64,000 nt of DNA from JAPLKB01 sp964532465 (GTDB lineage: Bacteria > Desulfobacterota > Syntrophorhabdia > Syntrophorhabdales > Syntrophorhabdaceae), in NCBI GenBank assembly GCA_964532465.1, contig CAZHHX010000004.1:58933-122932 (forward strand). The letters are read 5' to 3'. A program made the position numbers and the translations under genes. Below, piece by piece: positions 33,043-41,814 of the stretch (positions are counted from its first letter, which is position 1; each line of letters opens with the position of its first letter). Below the pieces are notes generated by a model that had not been told where the DNA came from, made no database searches, and saw only the letters and a list, made by a program, of their open reading frames with translations.

Positions 33043-34117
33043 CGCCAAGCCCCAGCTTTTCGGCATGATCAAGCTGGATATTCCAGTCTATTGAGGGATA
33101 GAGGGCTCTCCATTTATCTTCACCTTTTTTGAGCTGTTTTTTGATTGCGGTATCAGGAATAGACTCTTCAGCATTGACAAGATCGCAGCATGCAGCATCA
33201 ATAGCTACCGGATCATTTGACGCAAGAATGCCGATATCCCTTACTATCGGGGTATCATTATTAGGGTAACAATCGCATGCAGGGCTTATCTGCATAAGGA
33301 AATTCAGGAAAAAGGATGTTTTTTCCTTTCCTTTCAGCGCTCCCCATGCGTGTTCCACCATCTTTTTTTGAAAAATATCAGGAGATTCATTCCACTGCAC
33401 CATAATTGCATTGTGGGGGCAAACAACTAAACATTCACCGCAGCCAATACATTTGTCTTCATTAATAGATGCTTTTTTCGATGTTACGGAAATAGCGTCT
33501 GCCGGACAATATTCAAGACAGAGCTTACAACCTTTGCATGTCTTGAGACTTATTTTAGGAGCTACCGAACTGTGCTGAATCATTTTACCTTCTTTTGTTG
33601 CGCAGCCCATACCCAGATTTTTAAGCGCGCCTCCGAAACCGGATAAATCATGGGCCTTAAAATGTGTTACTGCAATCATACAGTCTGCTTCCGCGATCTC
33701 TTTAGCAATGTTGACTTCTTTGAGAATTTCACCATTTATCGGAACTTTAATCCCGCTTTTCCCGCGCAATCCGTCTGCAATTATAATGGGACAGCCGGTA
33801 CATGAGTAGTCAAAACCATTTTCTATGGCAGTTATAATATGTGTGGCAGCATCACTCCGGGAGCCTGTATAAAGAGTGTTTGTATCGGTGAGAAAGGGTT
33901 TTGCTCCTGTTTGTTTGATTCTTTCAACAATGGTTCTGAGAAAGACGGGCCTTAAATAGGCTGTATTGCCTTTTTCACCAAAATGTACTTTTATTGCTAC
34001 ATTATCATTCTTTTTAACAGCACTATCGATCCTCAATCTGTTTAATAAATCCTCAATTTTATTGAGGAGATTTCTTTTGGGATTTGTTCTTAAATCTGTA
34101 AAATATATTTTTGACAC
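33014..34117 (-). CDS. DUF362 ferredoxin-like protein with two [4Fe-4S] motifs
   Basis: 367 residues. The N-terminal 190 residues are a DUF362 domain ('KVHFGEKGNTAYLRP' near 44-58, 'GFGGALKNLGMG' near 160-171). Then follow two CX2CX2CX3C cluster motifs, Cys194/197/200/204 and Cys223/226/229/233, the last followed by PHN. Such proteins are thought to be electron carriers or flavin-like redox partners in anaerobes. The start is GTG 34117 preceded by GGAGG with a four-base spacer. It diverges from an acyl-CoA dehydrogenase gene across 96 bases, so the two may serve the same redox route, but that is inference. Confidence 0.88.
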   Translation of the reverse strand: MSKIYFTDLRTNPKRNLLNKIEDLLNRLRIDSAVKKNDNVAIKVHFGEKGNTAYLRPVFLRTIVERIKQTGAKPFLTDTNTLYTGSRSDAATHIITAIENGFDYSCTGCPIIIADGLRGKSGIKVPINGEILKEVNIAKEIAEADCMIAVTHFKAHDLSGFGGALKNLGMGCATKEGKMIQHSSVAPKISLKTCKGCKLCLEYCPADAISVTSKKASINEDKCIGCGECLVVCPHNAIMVQWNESPDIFQKKMVEHAWGALKGKEKTSFFLNFLMQISPACDCYPNNDTPIVRDIGILASNDPVAIDAACCDLVNAEESIPDTAIKKQLKKGEDKWRALYPSIDWNIQLDHAEKLGLGERLYNIIKI

Positions 34118-34213
34118 AATGCCTCCATTTCTATCTAACTTATTTTTATTTAACTTATTGAGAAAATTATGTTAGAAATAAGCGGTTTTGTCAACTAAAA
34201 GGAGGTTTACTGG

Positions 34214-35392
34214 ATGCCGAACTTTTCCGAGAAGCACAACATGATAAGGATGATCGCAGAAAAGATAGCTAAAGAAAAAATTGCCCCGAGGGCAAAAGAA
34301 ATAGATGCAACAGGTTCATTTCCATGGGATCTCGTGGATATATACAAAAAACACGGTTTTTTATATCTTATGCTGCCTGAGCGTTTTGGAGGACTTGACG
34401 GTGATATTACATCTCTCTGTGTTGTTATTGAAGAGCTCGCAAAGGTTTCAGGCGCGCCGTCATTAATACCACTTGCGCATTGTGTCGGATTGATGCCTGT
34501 AATGGTGGCGGCAAATGACGAACAAAAAGAATACATATACAGCAAAATAACAGAACCGGATAAGCTCTATCTTGTAGCCTTTGCTTTGACTGAGCCTGAA
34601 GGAGGCTCTGACGCATCGCATATGAGAACAGTAGCAGTTAAAGATGGTGATTACTATTATTTATCCGGAAAGAAATCAATGATAACAAACGGTGCTAATG
34701 CGCAATTTTATACCGTTCTTGCATCAACAAACCCAGGCTTGAGGACAAAGGGGATTTCAGCATTTTATCTTGAAAAGGATTGCCCGGGATTTACTATTGG
34801 AAAAAGTGAAGACAAGATGGGTATGCGAGGCTCGGATATTACGGAGTTAATATTTGACAATGTAAGACTCACAAAAGATAATTTGCTCGGAAAGGAAGGT
34901 GATGGCTGGGACATTGCAATGTCAACGCTCAATCTTTCAAGACCTGCCGTGGGCGCACAGGCCGTTGGTATCGCACAGGGGGCGCTGGATTTTTCATTGG
35001 AATACGCCTGGAAGAGAGTTCAGTTCGGACAGAAACTCGCGGATTTTGAAGGTATACAATTTATGGTAGCTGACATGGCAACCGAGGTAGAGGCGGCACG
35101 CTGTCTTGTGTATGAAGCTGCCCATTTACTCGATACGAAGGTGTACGAACGGGATAAGATGAGCGCCATAGGCGTGGATAAATTATCTGCAATGGCAAAA
35201 GTCTATGCTGCTGATGCTGCCATGAAAGTTACAACCGATGCAGTACAAATTCTCGGAGGATGCGGCTATACGAAAGAATATCCCGTAGAGAGAATGATGA
35301 GGGACGCAAAAGCCACACAAATATACGAAGGAACCAATCAGATTCAGAGAGTGGTTATAGCAAGAGATTTATTCAGGAAATTTATGCCGTAA
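34214..35392 (+). CDS. acyl-CoA dehydrogenase
   Basis: A full-length 392-residue FAD-dependent acyl-CoA dehydrogenase. 'FALTEPEGGSDASHMRT' near 124-140, 'DKMGMRGSDITELIFDNVR' near 203-221 and 'ILGGCGYTKEYPVERMMRDA' near 347-366 are family hallmarks, and the catalytic base is Glu372 in IYEGTNQIQR. Electron-transfer flavoprotein genes are not in the window. Substrate chain length cannot be told. An AGGAGG ribosome-binding site lies 6 bases upstream. Possible roles are fatty-acid or aromatic-acid degradation in a syntrophic or sulfate-reducing organism. Confidence 0.93.
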   Translation: MPNFSEKHNMIRMIAEKIAKEKIAPRAKEIDATGSFPWDLVDIYKKHGFLYLMLPERFGGLDGDITSLCVVIEELAKVSGAPSLIPLAHCVGLMPVMVAANDEQKEYIYSKITEPDKLYLVAFALTEPEGGSDASHMRTVAVKDGDYYYLSGKKSMITNGANAQFYTVLASTNPGLRTKGISAFYLEKDCPGFTIGKSEDKMGMRGSDITELIFDNVRLTKDNLLGKEGDGWDIAMSTLNLSRPAVGAQAVGIAQGALDFSLEYAWKRVQFGQKLADFEGIQFMVADMATEVEAARCLVYEAAHLLDTKVYERDKMSAIGVDKLSAMAKVYAADAAMKVTTDAVQILGGCGYTKEYPVERMMRDAKATQIYEGTNQIQRVVIARDLFRKFMP

Positions 35393-35398
35393 AAAGAA

Positions 35399-35435
35399 GT
35401 TTACTGTTCATATATTTCAACTATGAACAGTAAAC
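35399..35435. terminator. 14-bp perfect hairpin between convergent genes
   Basis: GTTTACTGTTCATA (35399-35412) pairs exactly with TATGAACAGTAAAC (35422-35435) around a nine-base loop. It lies between the acyl-CoA dehydrogenase stop and the end of the GYD gene. A T-run is missing, so termination efficiency is uncertain. Confidence 0.5.
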
Positions 35436-35450
35436 CGAAGACCGAATATT

Positions 35451-35804
35451 TCAATACATTTTTTCTCGATATTCGTCAGGAATCTGAGGTCGTTCCGAAT
35501 CAGCAGAAGAATCGCTCTGCACTTCCATTTTCTCGATAAATTCGAAAACAGGAATTGCAGGAAGTGTCATAAGCTGTACAGTGCCCCTTGATCCCAATTC
35601 AATTGATATCCTTGCAACCGTTTCATTATTGGGCGCTTCAAGTATATTCAGAAAGTCATACTCACCCAAAAGAGCGTATTGAGTAAGGACCTTTGCACCC
35701 ATTTTCTCAATTTCTTTATCGACTTCCCTGATGCGCTCCGGGTGTCTCTTGATTGTTGCTCTGCCTTCATCAGTGAGCTTACTGAACATAATATAGATAG
35801 GCAT
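35451..35804 (-). CDS. GYD domain protein
   Basis: 117 residues, a GYD-family ferredoxin-like fold: 'YIMFSKLTDEGRATIKRHPERIREVDKEIEKMG' type start, 'YALLGEYDFLNILEAPN' with the GEYD version of the signature, and 'LGSRGTVQLMTLPAIPVFEF'. The family is widespread and of unknown role, sometimes compared to small sensor proteins. A poor ribosome-binding site precedes the ATG. It is a single gene between the acyl-CoA dehydrogenase and mnmA. Confidence 0.82.
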   Translation of the reverse strand: MPIYIMFSKLTDEGRATIKRHPERIREVDKEIEKMGAKVLTQYALLGEYDFLNILEAPNNETVARISIELGSRGTVQLMTLPAIPVFEFIEKMEVQSDSSADSERPQIPDEYREKMY

Positions 35805-35870
35805 AATTAGGTTACCCCCAATGTTTTTTCAAAGTATATCCCTCCCGCGCCATAGTGGTCAATACATTTT

Positions 35871-36938
35871 TTATTCGCTGTTCCTGATGATTCCTCCGCA
35901 GACAATGGCGTCATCTTTGTATATCACCACAGATTGCCCCGGTGCTATTGAATATATGGGGTTTTCGAAGTTTACATATAAAAGATCATCTGATATGCTG
36001 AATGTGCACAATTCCTCTTTTTGTCTATACCGTATTTTTGCGGAGAAACTGCCGGAAGCAAAGCCGGGCATGTTCATATTAAAAAAATTTCCACTATAAG
36101 CTACAAGTTTTTTCTTTTTAAGATGTTCTTTTGGTCCGACAATCAAAGTGTTTCTGTCCGGAATGATCTCCACGATATATAACGGTTCTTTATATGGAAT
36201 ATTCAAACCTCTTCTCTGGCCGATTGTATAAAGGTGAATGCCGTTATGCTTGCCCATGAACACACCGTCAGTATGGTAAATCGGTCCTTCTTTTAACTTT
36301 ATGTAATTTGACAGAAAGTCTCTATAATCACCCTCAGGGATAAAGCATATATCCTGGCTTTCCTTGACATTCCGGAGATTCCATCCTAATTTGCCCGCAT
36401 TATCTTTTAAACTGTCCTTTGCGTATGTTCCAATGGGAAAAAGAATATGCTTCAAAGAACTTTCTTTAATGGGGTATAAAAAATAGGATTGATCCTTATT
36501 TCTGTCTGTTCCTTTTCTTATTGTGTAGTTACCTGCCGTACTGTCTATAATTGCATAATGGCCGGTGGCTATTTTATCTGCGCCGATGGATAATGCTTTA
36601 TTGTGGAAAGATAAAAACTTGATATACTTATTACAGAGAATGCATGGATTGGGAGTTCTGCCGGATTTATATTCCTTTAGAAAATTATCTATTACATATT
36701 CCTCAAATTCTTTCCTCATATTGATTATATAGTGCGGTATGGAAAGACTGTCTGCTATTTTTTTAGCCCTGTGAATAGTTTCTATTGAACAACACGCCTT
36801 CGGATTTTTGGCGCTTTTAATTGTTTCGGGGAGCAGTTGAAAGGTAAATCCTACCACTTTATAGCCCTTCTGTTTGAGGAGATAGGCAGTAAAAGAGCTG
36901 TCTATGCCTCCGCTCATAGCAATGAATACTGTTTCCAT
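35871..36938 (-). CDS. mnmA: tRNA-specific 2-thiouridylase
   Basis: MnmA installs 2-thiouridine at position 34 of tRNAs for Lys, Glu and Gln, using a persulfide sulfur. The PP-loop SGGIDSS is at residues 9-15, the catalytic Cys99 lies in TPNPCILCN, and a second Cys is found in 'SQDICFIPEGDY' near 195. The frame opens 24 bases upstream, but ATG 36938 gives the normal N-terminus. Length about 355 residues is standard. Ribosome-binding sites are weak for both starts. It is monocistronic as far as can be seen. Confidence 0.95.
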   Translation of the reverse strand: METVFIAMSGGIDSSFTAYLLKQKGYKVVGFTFQLLPETIKSAKNPKACCSIETIHRAKKIADSLSIPHYIINMRKEFEEYVIDNFLKEYKSGRTPNPCILCNKYIKFLSFHNKALSIGADKIATGHYAIIDSTAGNYTIRKGTDRNKDQSYFLYPIKESSLKHILFPIGTYAKDSLKDNAGKLGWNLRNVKESQDICFIPEGDYRDFLSNYIKLKEGPIYHTDGVFMGKHNGIHLYTIGQRRGLNIPYKEPLYIVEIIPDRNTLIVGPKEHLKKKKLVAYSGNFFNMNMPGFASGSFSAKIRYRQKEELCTFSISDDLLYVNFENPIYSIAPGQSVVIYKDDAIVCGGIIRNSE

Positions 36939-37047
36939 TACAGATAGAATAGCATATGGCATGGTTGTTTGCAGTAATTACTGAAATTAGTGTTCATTCG
37001 GATGCTTTCCTATGGAAACTAATTAAACTGGTATCTCAGGAAATTCA

Positions 37048-37076
37048 TTGAAAGTTTGTATTGTTTATAGTATTAT
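37048..37076 (+). promoter_or_regulatory. sigma70-type promoter of ctpA
   Basis: TTGAAA (37048-37053), 17 bases, TATTAT (37071-37076), followed after a short leader by 'aggaggattctatag' and the ctpA start at 37099. Confidence 0.65.
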
Positions 37077-37098
37077 CAAAATTAGGAGGATTCTATAG

Positions 37099-38403
37099 AT
37101 GAGCAAAAAATTAAAGTTATCTCTAAGCGTTATTTTCGTTTTCATTTTTGTTCTCGGTTTTCTTATGGGCGCGCAGGGAAAAAAGACTTATGCGACAGGC
37201 GCTGACAGCAAGGAACTGTATGAATATTTAAAGACATTTTCGGATGTTATAGACCTGGTAAAGAAAAACTATGTAGACGATGTAAAGGATAAGGATGTTG
37301 TTTATGCCGCAATAAAAGGGATTCTCGAATCCCTTGATCCTCATTCCTCCTTCTTGACGCCTGATATGTATAAAGATATGCAGAGTGAAACTAAAGGCGA
37401 ATTCGGGGGTATAGGTATTGAAATTACCATAAAAGATGGATTTCCCACTGTTATCGCGCCGATAGAAGATACACCGGCATACAAGGCCGGCATGAAGTCA
37501 GGAGATCATATTCTCAAGATAGACGGCAAACCGGCACGGAACATGGGTCTTATGGATGTAGTTAAGCTGATAAGAGGCGCCAAGGGCAAGCCTGTTACGC
37601 TTACTATTATGAGAGACGGTTTTTCTGCGCCCAGGGATTTTAAAGTGGTGAGGGATGTAATAGTAGTTAAAAGTGTGAAATACAAAATGTTAGAAGATGA
37701 TTATGGATATGTCCGCATTGCCCAGTTCCAGGAAAAAACAACAAAAGACCTCGACAATGCCATGAAAGAACTGGAAAAGACCAATAAAGATAAACCTCTT
37801 AAAGGCATTGTGCTTGACCTGAGAAATAACCCCGGCGGACTCTTGGAACAGGCCGTTGAGGTTTCTGACAAGTTTCTTGCAGATGGTCTTATTGTATATA
37901 TAGAGGGCAAAAAAAAGGATGAAAATAAAGTAAAATTTTATGCAAACAAGAAAAACGATTACCTGGGCCCTCTTGTAGTACTGGTGAATGATGGAAGCGC
38001 AAGCGCGTCTGAGATCGTCTCGGGTGCCTTGCAGGATTACAAAAGGGCTATTGTAGTGGGAACAAAGACCTTTGGAAAAGGTTCTGTACAGACGATTTTC
38101 CCGCTTGGTGACGGCTCTGCTGTGAGACTGACGACAGCAAAATATTTTACTCCAAAAGGCAGATCTATACAGGCTGAAGGCATAACACCCGATATTATTG
38201 TTGATAATAATGTAACAAAAGGAAAAGAAAAGGCTGTTCCAGTTAAGGAAAAAGATCTGGAAAGGCATATTGAATCGGAAAAGGAAAAGGCAAAACCCGG
38301 AGAAAATGGGGATAATAGTAAAAAAATAGCAGGCGAAGACGATTTTCAATTATCTATGGGGCTCCAGATATTAAAAGGCTGGGATGCGCTGCGGGGGAAG
38401 TAA
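37099..38403 (+). CDS. ctpA: C-terminal processing peptidase (S41A)
   Basis: A 434-residue periplasmic protease with a signal peptide or anchor (residues 8-25), a PDZ domain (about 95-180, 'GIGIEITIKDGFPTVIAPIEDTPAYKAGMKSGDHILKIDG' region) and a tail-specific catalytic core. The Ser/Lys dyad is Ser302 in DGSASASEI and Lys327 in TFGKGSVQT, 25 residues apart as in Prc. The C-terminal 70 residues are Lys-rich and divergent. CtpA/Prc proteins trim periplasmic proteins and control envelope turnover. A strong AGGAGG precedes the start and a terminator follows. Confidence 0.95.
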   Translation: MSKKLKLSLSVIFVFIFVLGFLMGAQGKKTYATGADSKELYEYLKTFSDVIDLVKKNYVDDVKDKDVVYAAIKGILESLDPHSSFLTPDMYKDMQSETKGEFGGIGIEITIKDGFPTVIAPIEDTPAYKAGMKSGDHILKIDGKPARNMGLMDVVKLIRGAKGKPVTLTIMRDGFSAPRDFKVVRDVIVVKSVKYKMLEDDYGYVRIAQFQEKTTKDLDNAMKELEKTNKDKPLKGIVLDLRNNPGGLLEQAVEVSDKFLADGLIVYIEGKKKDENKVKFYANKKNDYLGPLVVLVNDGSASASEIVSGALQDYKRAIVVGTKTFGKGSVQTIFPLGDGSAVRLTTAKYFTPKGRSIQAEGITPDIIVDNNVTKGKEKAVPVKEKDLERHIESEKEKAKPGENGDNSKKIAGEDDFQLSMGLQILKGWDALRGK

Positions 38404-38434
38404 AAAGTAAGACAACTAAGATTATAAAGAAATG

Positions 38435-38484
38435 AAGAGGATGAGAGAAGCTAAGTGATTTTGGTTTCTTTCATCCTCTTTTTG
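38435..38484. terminator. terminator shared by ctpA and cobA-hemD
   Basis: AAGAGGATGA (38435-38444) pairs with TCATCCTCTT (38471-38480), extended by G-T pairs to about 14 pairs, and runs into four or five T. The right arm overlaps the last codons and stop of the minus-strand cobA-hemD gene, so one hairpin may serve both. Confidence 0.7.
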
Positions 38485-39961
38485 TTATGTATTGTTCGAT
38501 TGCCTCTGTAAGTCCTTTCATATCGTATCTTATTGCCTCTATGTCAACTTCGATATTGTTCTTTCGCAACGTTTCGGTGGTAATCGGTCCTATGGAAGCG
38601 ATCAAGGTGTTGCTAAGCGCTTCTCTGCCGTAGATTTTCAAAAAGTTACTTACCGTTGATGAGCTTGTAAATGTGATAATATCAGGTTTTTCTGTCAACA
38701 GAGCAGGTGTCCTGGGTAAAACGGTTTTGTAAAGAGGAACAACATCGCATCTGCCGCCCTGATTCTTTATGTAATCTACAATAACATCACGGGCGTCTCT
38801 TGCTCTGGGAAGGAGGAATGCATTGCCCTTTACCTTCAAACCTTTCAGCACCTGGATGATTCCTTCAGAAGTGAATTGTTCAGGGATAAGGTCAGGGATA
38901 ATGCCGATGGTCTTCAAAAATGAAGCGGTAGCATCGCCTATTGGTAAAATTGTTATATTGTGCAAAGCCCTTGCATCCATCCCTGTCTTAAAAAAATTAT
39001 CAAAAAAAATTGATGCGCCGTTTACGCTTGTGAATATAATGCAGTGGTATTTCCCTATTTTTTTAAATGATCTCAGGAGCGCTTTGTTCGGATAAAGAGG
39101 TTCAATCTCGATTGTGGGCATGTAAATTACGCGGGCGCCTTTTTCCATAAGCAGGCTTCCGAATTTTGTCGACTGATGGGGAGGCCTTGTGACAACAATC
39201 CTTTTCCCGAAAAGTGGCCTTTTTTCAAACCATTTCAAGTTCTCTCTCAGGCTGACTACATTCCCTACAACAATAATCCCGGGAGGTTTCATGCCCCCCG
39301 CTTTTACTAAGATATCAATTTCCTTTAAATTTCCTGAAACAACTTTTTGCTCCGGCAATGTACCCCACTGGATTACGCATGCAGGCGTATGAGGGTCTTT
39401 GCCTGCTTTAATTAAATTTTCCTTAATATCGTTAAGATTTTTTATACCCATTAAAAACACAAGCGTGTCACAGCCGTGGGCAAGGGCATCCCATTTTATT
39501 GTTGACTCTGTCTTTGAAGCATCTTCATGACCTGTGATAAATGCCACCGAAGAGGCATATTCCCTGTGGGTCAGGGGAATACCGGCATAAGCAGGCGCTG
39601 ATATGGCAGATGTCACTCCCGGGACGATCTCGAAGTCTATTTTGTGTTCTGCCAGAAACTCTGCTTCCTCGCCTCCTCTGCCGAACATAAAAGGGTCGCC
39701 GCCTTTAAGCCTGACAACAAGGTTTTTTTCTTTTGCTTTTTTGACTAACAGCGCGTTGATGTCGGTCTGCGGCAGTTCGTGGCAGGAGGATTGTTTACCG
39801 ACATAAATAAGCTCCGCGTCCTTTCCGGCAAAACTGAGCAGATCCTTATTTATAAGATAGTCATAGATGATGATGTCGGCCACCTTGATCAATTCAAGGC
39901 CTTTTAAGGTAATGAGCTTCGGATCGCCGGGACCTGCGCCTACAAGGTATACTTTACCCAT
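38471..39961 (-). CDS. cobA-hemD: uroporphyrinogen-III methyltransferase/synthase fusion (CobA-HemD)
   Basis: 496 residues. Residues 1-245 are a SUMT-type methyltransferase ('YLVGAGPGDPKLITLKGL' start, 'RLKGGDPFMFGRGGEEAEFL' near 83-102, 'GIPLTHREYASSVAFITGHE' near 126-145), which makes precorrin-2. Residues about 250-496 are uroporphyrinogen-III synthase ('KRIVVTRPPHQSTKFGSLL', 'ITFTSSSTVSNFL' near 434-446). Such a fusion serves siroheme, cobalamin and heme d1 routes and is common in anaerobes. No other tetrapyrrole gene is in the window. A 370-base gap upstream holds hairpins but no clear riboswitch. Confidence 0.95.
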   Translation of the reverse strand: MGKVYLVGAGPGDPKLITLKGLELIKVADIIIYDYLINKDLLSFAGKDAELIYVGKQSSCHELPQTDINALLVKKAKEKNLVVRLKGGDPFMFGRGGEEAEFLAEHKIDFEIVPGVTSAISAPAYAGIPLTHREYASSVAFITGHEDASKTESTIKWDALAHGCDTLVFLMGIKNLNDIKENLIKAGKDPHTPACVIQWGTLPEQKVVSGNLKEIDILVKAGGMKPPGIIVVGNVVSLRENLKWFEKRPLFGKRIVVTRPPHQSTKFGSLLMEKGARVIYMPTIEIEPLYPNKALLRSFKKIGKYHCIIFTSVNGASIFFDNFFKTGMDARALHNITILPIGDATASFLKTIGIIPDLIPEQFTSEGIIQVLKGLKVKGNAFLLPRARDARDVIVDYIKNQGGRCDVVPLYKTVLPRTPALLTEKPDIITFTSSSTVSNFLKIYGREALSNTLIASIGPITTETLRKNNIEVDIEAIRYDMKGLTEAIEQYITKRG

Positions 39962-40226
39962 ATATCGTCCTTAAGTTTAATCTTGGCGGGAAAATTCTCC
40001 CAGCCTGCTGCGAAAATATATTAATTTTTGCCTTTGATGCTCCTTCTGCTTACGACCGGGCAGTTCATTGCATAAGGCAGGAAGCTTATTGCTGTGAGCT
40101 TCCTGGAATTATACATTATAATATATACAGGTTCAAACAGTTAATATGCTGGATTATCTTGTTTGAGTGTCAACAACAAACCGCTCATCGCCCCCGTGTC
40201 ATATCTCCTTCATGGAGGCCGTCTGG
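39962..40226. other. intergenic region between cobA-hemD and nikR, hairpins only
   Basis: No open frame is supported here. CAGGAAGCT (40078-40086) pairs perfectly with AGCTTCCTG (40097-40105); orientation does not give a T-run on either strand. A short CTCC-TTCAT-GGAG hairpin lies near 40205-40217. I looked for a cobalamin riboswitch core and did not find one. Confidence 0.55.
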
Positions 40227-40297
40227 AATAAGGAGCGTAGATTTAAGATAATATGGTTATGCTCCTTATTTACATTTGTTTTTAAACATGCTACAAA
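40227..40297 (+). promoter_or_regulatory. putative NikR operator and promoter of nikR
   Basis: AATAAGGAGC (40227-40236) is matched by GCTCCTTATT (40261-40270) with a 24-base spacer; the inner edges GCGTAG (40235-40240) and TTATGC (40257-40262) span 28 bp, the span of known NikR operators. The right arm ends in a TTTACA -35 (40269-40274), and a TACAAA -10 (40292-40297) follows after 17 bases. A repressor on this repeat would block the promoter, so autoregulation is plausible. Confidence 0.5.
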
Positions 40298-40339
40298 ACT
40301 ACAAATAATAGTAAAATACCAATAACAACGAGGGTGATA

Positions 40340-40756
40340 ATGTCGGAATTGGTCAGATTCGGGGTGTCATTAGAAAAAACTTTACTTGAAAAGTTTGATA
40401 AGTTTATCAAAGAAAGAAACTACACCAACCGTTCCGAAGCGCTCCGGGATTTAATCAGGCAGGAACTGATAAAAAAAGAATGGCTGCAAGGTACGGATGT
40501 GGCAGGCACAATTACGCTTGTATATGATCACCACAAGCGGGACCTGCAGAACAAGCTTATTGACATCCAACATGATTATCAAAAGCTGATAATCTCAACA
40601 CAGCATATTCATCTGGATCATGACAATTGCCTTGAAATTATTGCGGCAAGAGGAAATCCGGCAAATTTGCAAAAACTGGCCGACAGCATAAAGGCAATCA
40701 AAGGGGTAAAGCACGGGACATTGAGCATGTCCAGCGTAGGGAAGAACATTGATTGA
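40340..40756 (+). CDS. nikR: nickel-responsive transcriptional regulator NikR
   Basis: 138 residues: an N-terminal ribbon-helix-helix (1-48, 'VRFGVSLEKTLLEKFDKFIKERNYTNRSEALRDLIR'-type) and a C-terminal ACT-like nickel domain. The high-affinity nickel ligands are all present with family spacing: His78, His89, His91 and Cys97. A frame opening at GTG 40334 is shorter in support than ATG 40340, which has 'gagggtgata' upstream. It is a repressor or activator of nickel uptake genes. The TonB-linked import genes follow after 257 bases with a separate promoter. Confidence 0.95.
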   Translation: MSELVRFGVSLEKTLLEKFDKFIKERNYTNRSEALRDLIRQELIKKEWLQGTDVAGTITLVYDHHKRDLQNKLIDIQHDYQKLIISTQHIHLDHDNCLEIIAARGNPANLQKLADSIKAIKGVKHGTLSMSSVGKNID

Positions 40757-40845
40757 TTATTTTAGCTTTTCTCATTTCAACCGGTTAATTCTCTTTTACT
40801 GAAATCCGGCTATCCATTGTCCAATAGATAATTGTACTAAAACTC

Positions 40846-40870
40846 CCGAAAGTTCTGTTTTCGGATTTAT
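40846..40870 (+). terminator. weak hairpin after nikR
   Basis: CCGAAA (40846-40851) pairs with TTTCGG (40859-40864), followed by an AT-rich stretch with only short T-runs. It is the best candidate for a nikR terminator. Confidence 0.4.
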
Positions 40871-40902
40871 TTGATTTGACCGTCCAATCCGGTTATTTCG
40901 TC

Positions 40903-40932
40903 TTGACACTCTCTGATTTACGGTGTTACAAT
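40903..40932 (+). promoter_or_regulatory. promoter of the exbB-tonB-receptor locus
   Basis: TTGACA (40903-40908), 18 bases, TACAAT (40927-40932), about 80 bases before the exbB start. No copy of the nikR-side inverted repeat was seen over it. Confidence 0.6.
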
Positions 40933-41012
40933 AATTAAATAAGTAGCACAAATAATTGATTTGGCAAAAATGTATTGTTAAGGCGGTTAAAAACCGCGAC
41001 AGGGGGTTTGTG

Positions 41013-41438
41013 ATGGCATGGCTGAGTTATGCGATAGACTTTGGTATAATAGGACTGCTTATTCTTCTGTCCGTTATTTCGCTGGCAATTTTTGTGGAAC
41101 GGTGGTTTTTCCTCAGAAAGGTTGATCCCGTTGGTTATGAGAGGGGCAGGCGTAACCTGGAGATAGAAATTACACAAAAACTGGGAGTAATTGCCTCCAT
41201 AGGAAGTAACGCGCCTTATATTGGTCTTCTTGGAACCGTGCTGGGTATTATGTTGACTTTCAATACAATAGGCGTCGAAGGTTATGTAAATGCCACGCGC
41301 ATCATGGCAGGAATTGCCCTCGCGCTTAAGGCTACCGCTATAGGTCTGGTTGTCGCGATACCGTCCATTGTTTTCTACAACACTCTTTTAAGGCGTGTCA
41401 AAGTAATTCTTCTGGAGTGGGACGGGCATCATGAATGA
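41013..41438 (+). CDS. exbB: ExbB-like TonB energiser, short form
   Basis: 141 residues with three membrane helices (near residues 10-30, 68-90 and 100-125) and the MotA/TolQ/ExbB core 'APYIGLLGTVLGIMLTFNTIG' and 'IALALKATAIGLVVAIPSIVFYNTL'. ATG 41013 has AGGGGG six bases upstream; the frame opens 57 bases earlier without a site. Short ExbB proteins of about 150 residues are known from Helicobacter and relatives, where they serve TonB-dependent nickel and iron uptake. It overlaps exbD by 8 bases. Together with ExbD it uses the proton gradient to drive TonB. Confidence 0.88.
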   Translation: MAWLSYAIDFGIIGLLILLSVISLAIFVERWFFLRKVDPVGYERGRRNLEIEITQKLGVIASIGSNAPYIGLLGTVLGIMLTFNTIGVEGYVNATRIMAGIALALKATAIGLVVAIPSIVFYNTLLRRVKVILLEWDGHHE

Positions 41439-41814
41439 GAAAGAATTTGATTATATTAACATGATCCCTTTCATCGATGTAATGCTTGTGCTCCTTACAA
41501 TAGTGCTGACCACAGGCACTTTTGCAGCTACGGGCATTATACCCGTAGAACTGCCAAGAGTAGCAGGAAAACATGAAGCGGCCACAGTTACGCAGCTTCT
41601 GGTGATTGATAAGCAGGGCGCTATATTCTATGAGGGCAAGGCCATTACTCTCCAGGCATTCAAGACGTGTATAGCATCCATGCCGAGACAGACACCCTTT
41701 ATTATCAGGGCCGATAAGGATATTCCTCTTCAGGGTTTTGTTGAGGTCCTTGATCTTATTAAGACGGCAGGATTCAAAAGAGTGAGTCTTCAGACCGAAT
41801 GGTTGGGCCAATGA
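41431..41814 (+). CDS. exbD: ExbD-like TonB energiser
   Basis: 127 residues with an N-terminal membrane helix (about 11-35, 'MIPFIDVMLVLLTIVLTTG') that contains the functional Asp16, and a periplasmic domain ('PVELPRVAG', 'LVIDKQGAIFYEGKAITL', 'FIIRADKDIPLQGFVEVLDLI'). The overall shape matches ExbD/TolR. It overlaps exbB by 8 bases and tonB by 4, so the three are translated together. Confidence 0.92.
   Translation: MNEKEFDYINMIPFIDVMLVLLTIVLTTGTFAATGIIPVELPRVAGKHEAATVTQLLVIDKQGAIFYEGKAITLQAFKTCIASMPRQTPFIIRADKDIPLQGFVEVLDLIKTAGFKRVSLQTEWLGQ

Noticed and set aside
37690..38349. Antisense frame of 219 codons opposite ctpA
   Set aside because: It mirrors a well-supported protease gene, is rich in Phe, Tyr and Cys and matches no known family.
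39962..40339. Cobalamin or other known riboswitch upstream of cobA-hemD
   Set aside because: Hairpins are present but no conserved core was found on the minus strand.
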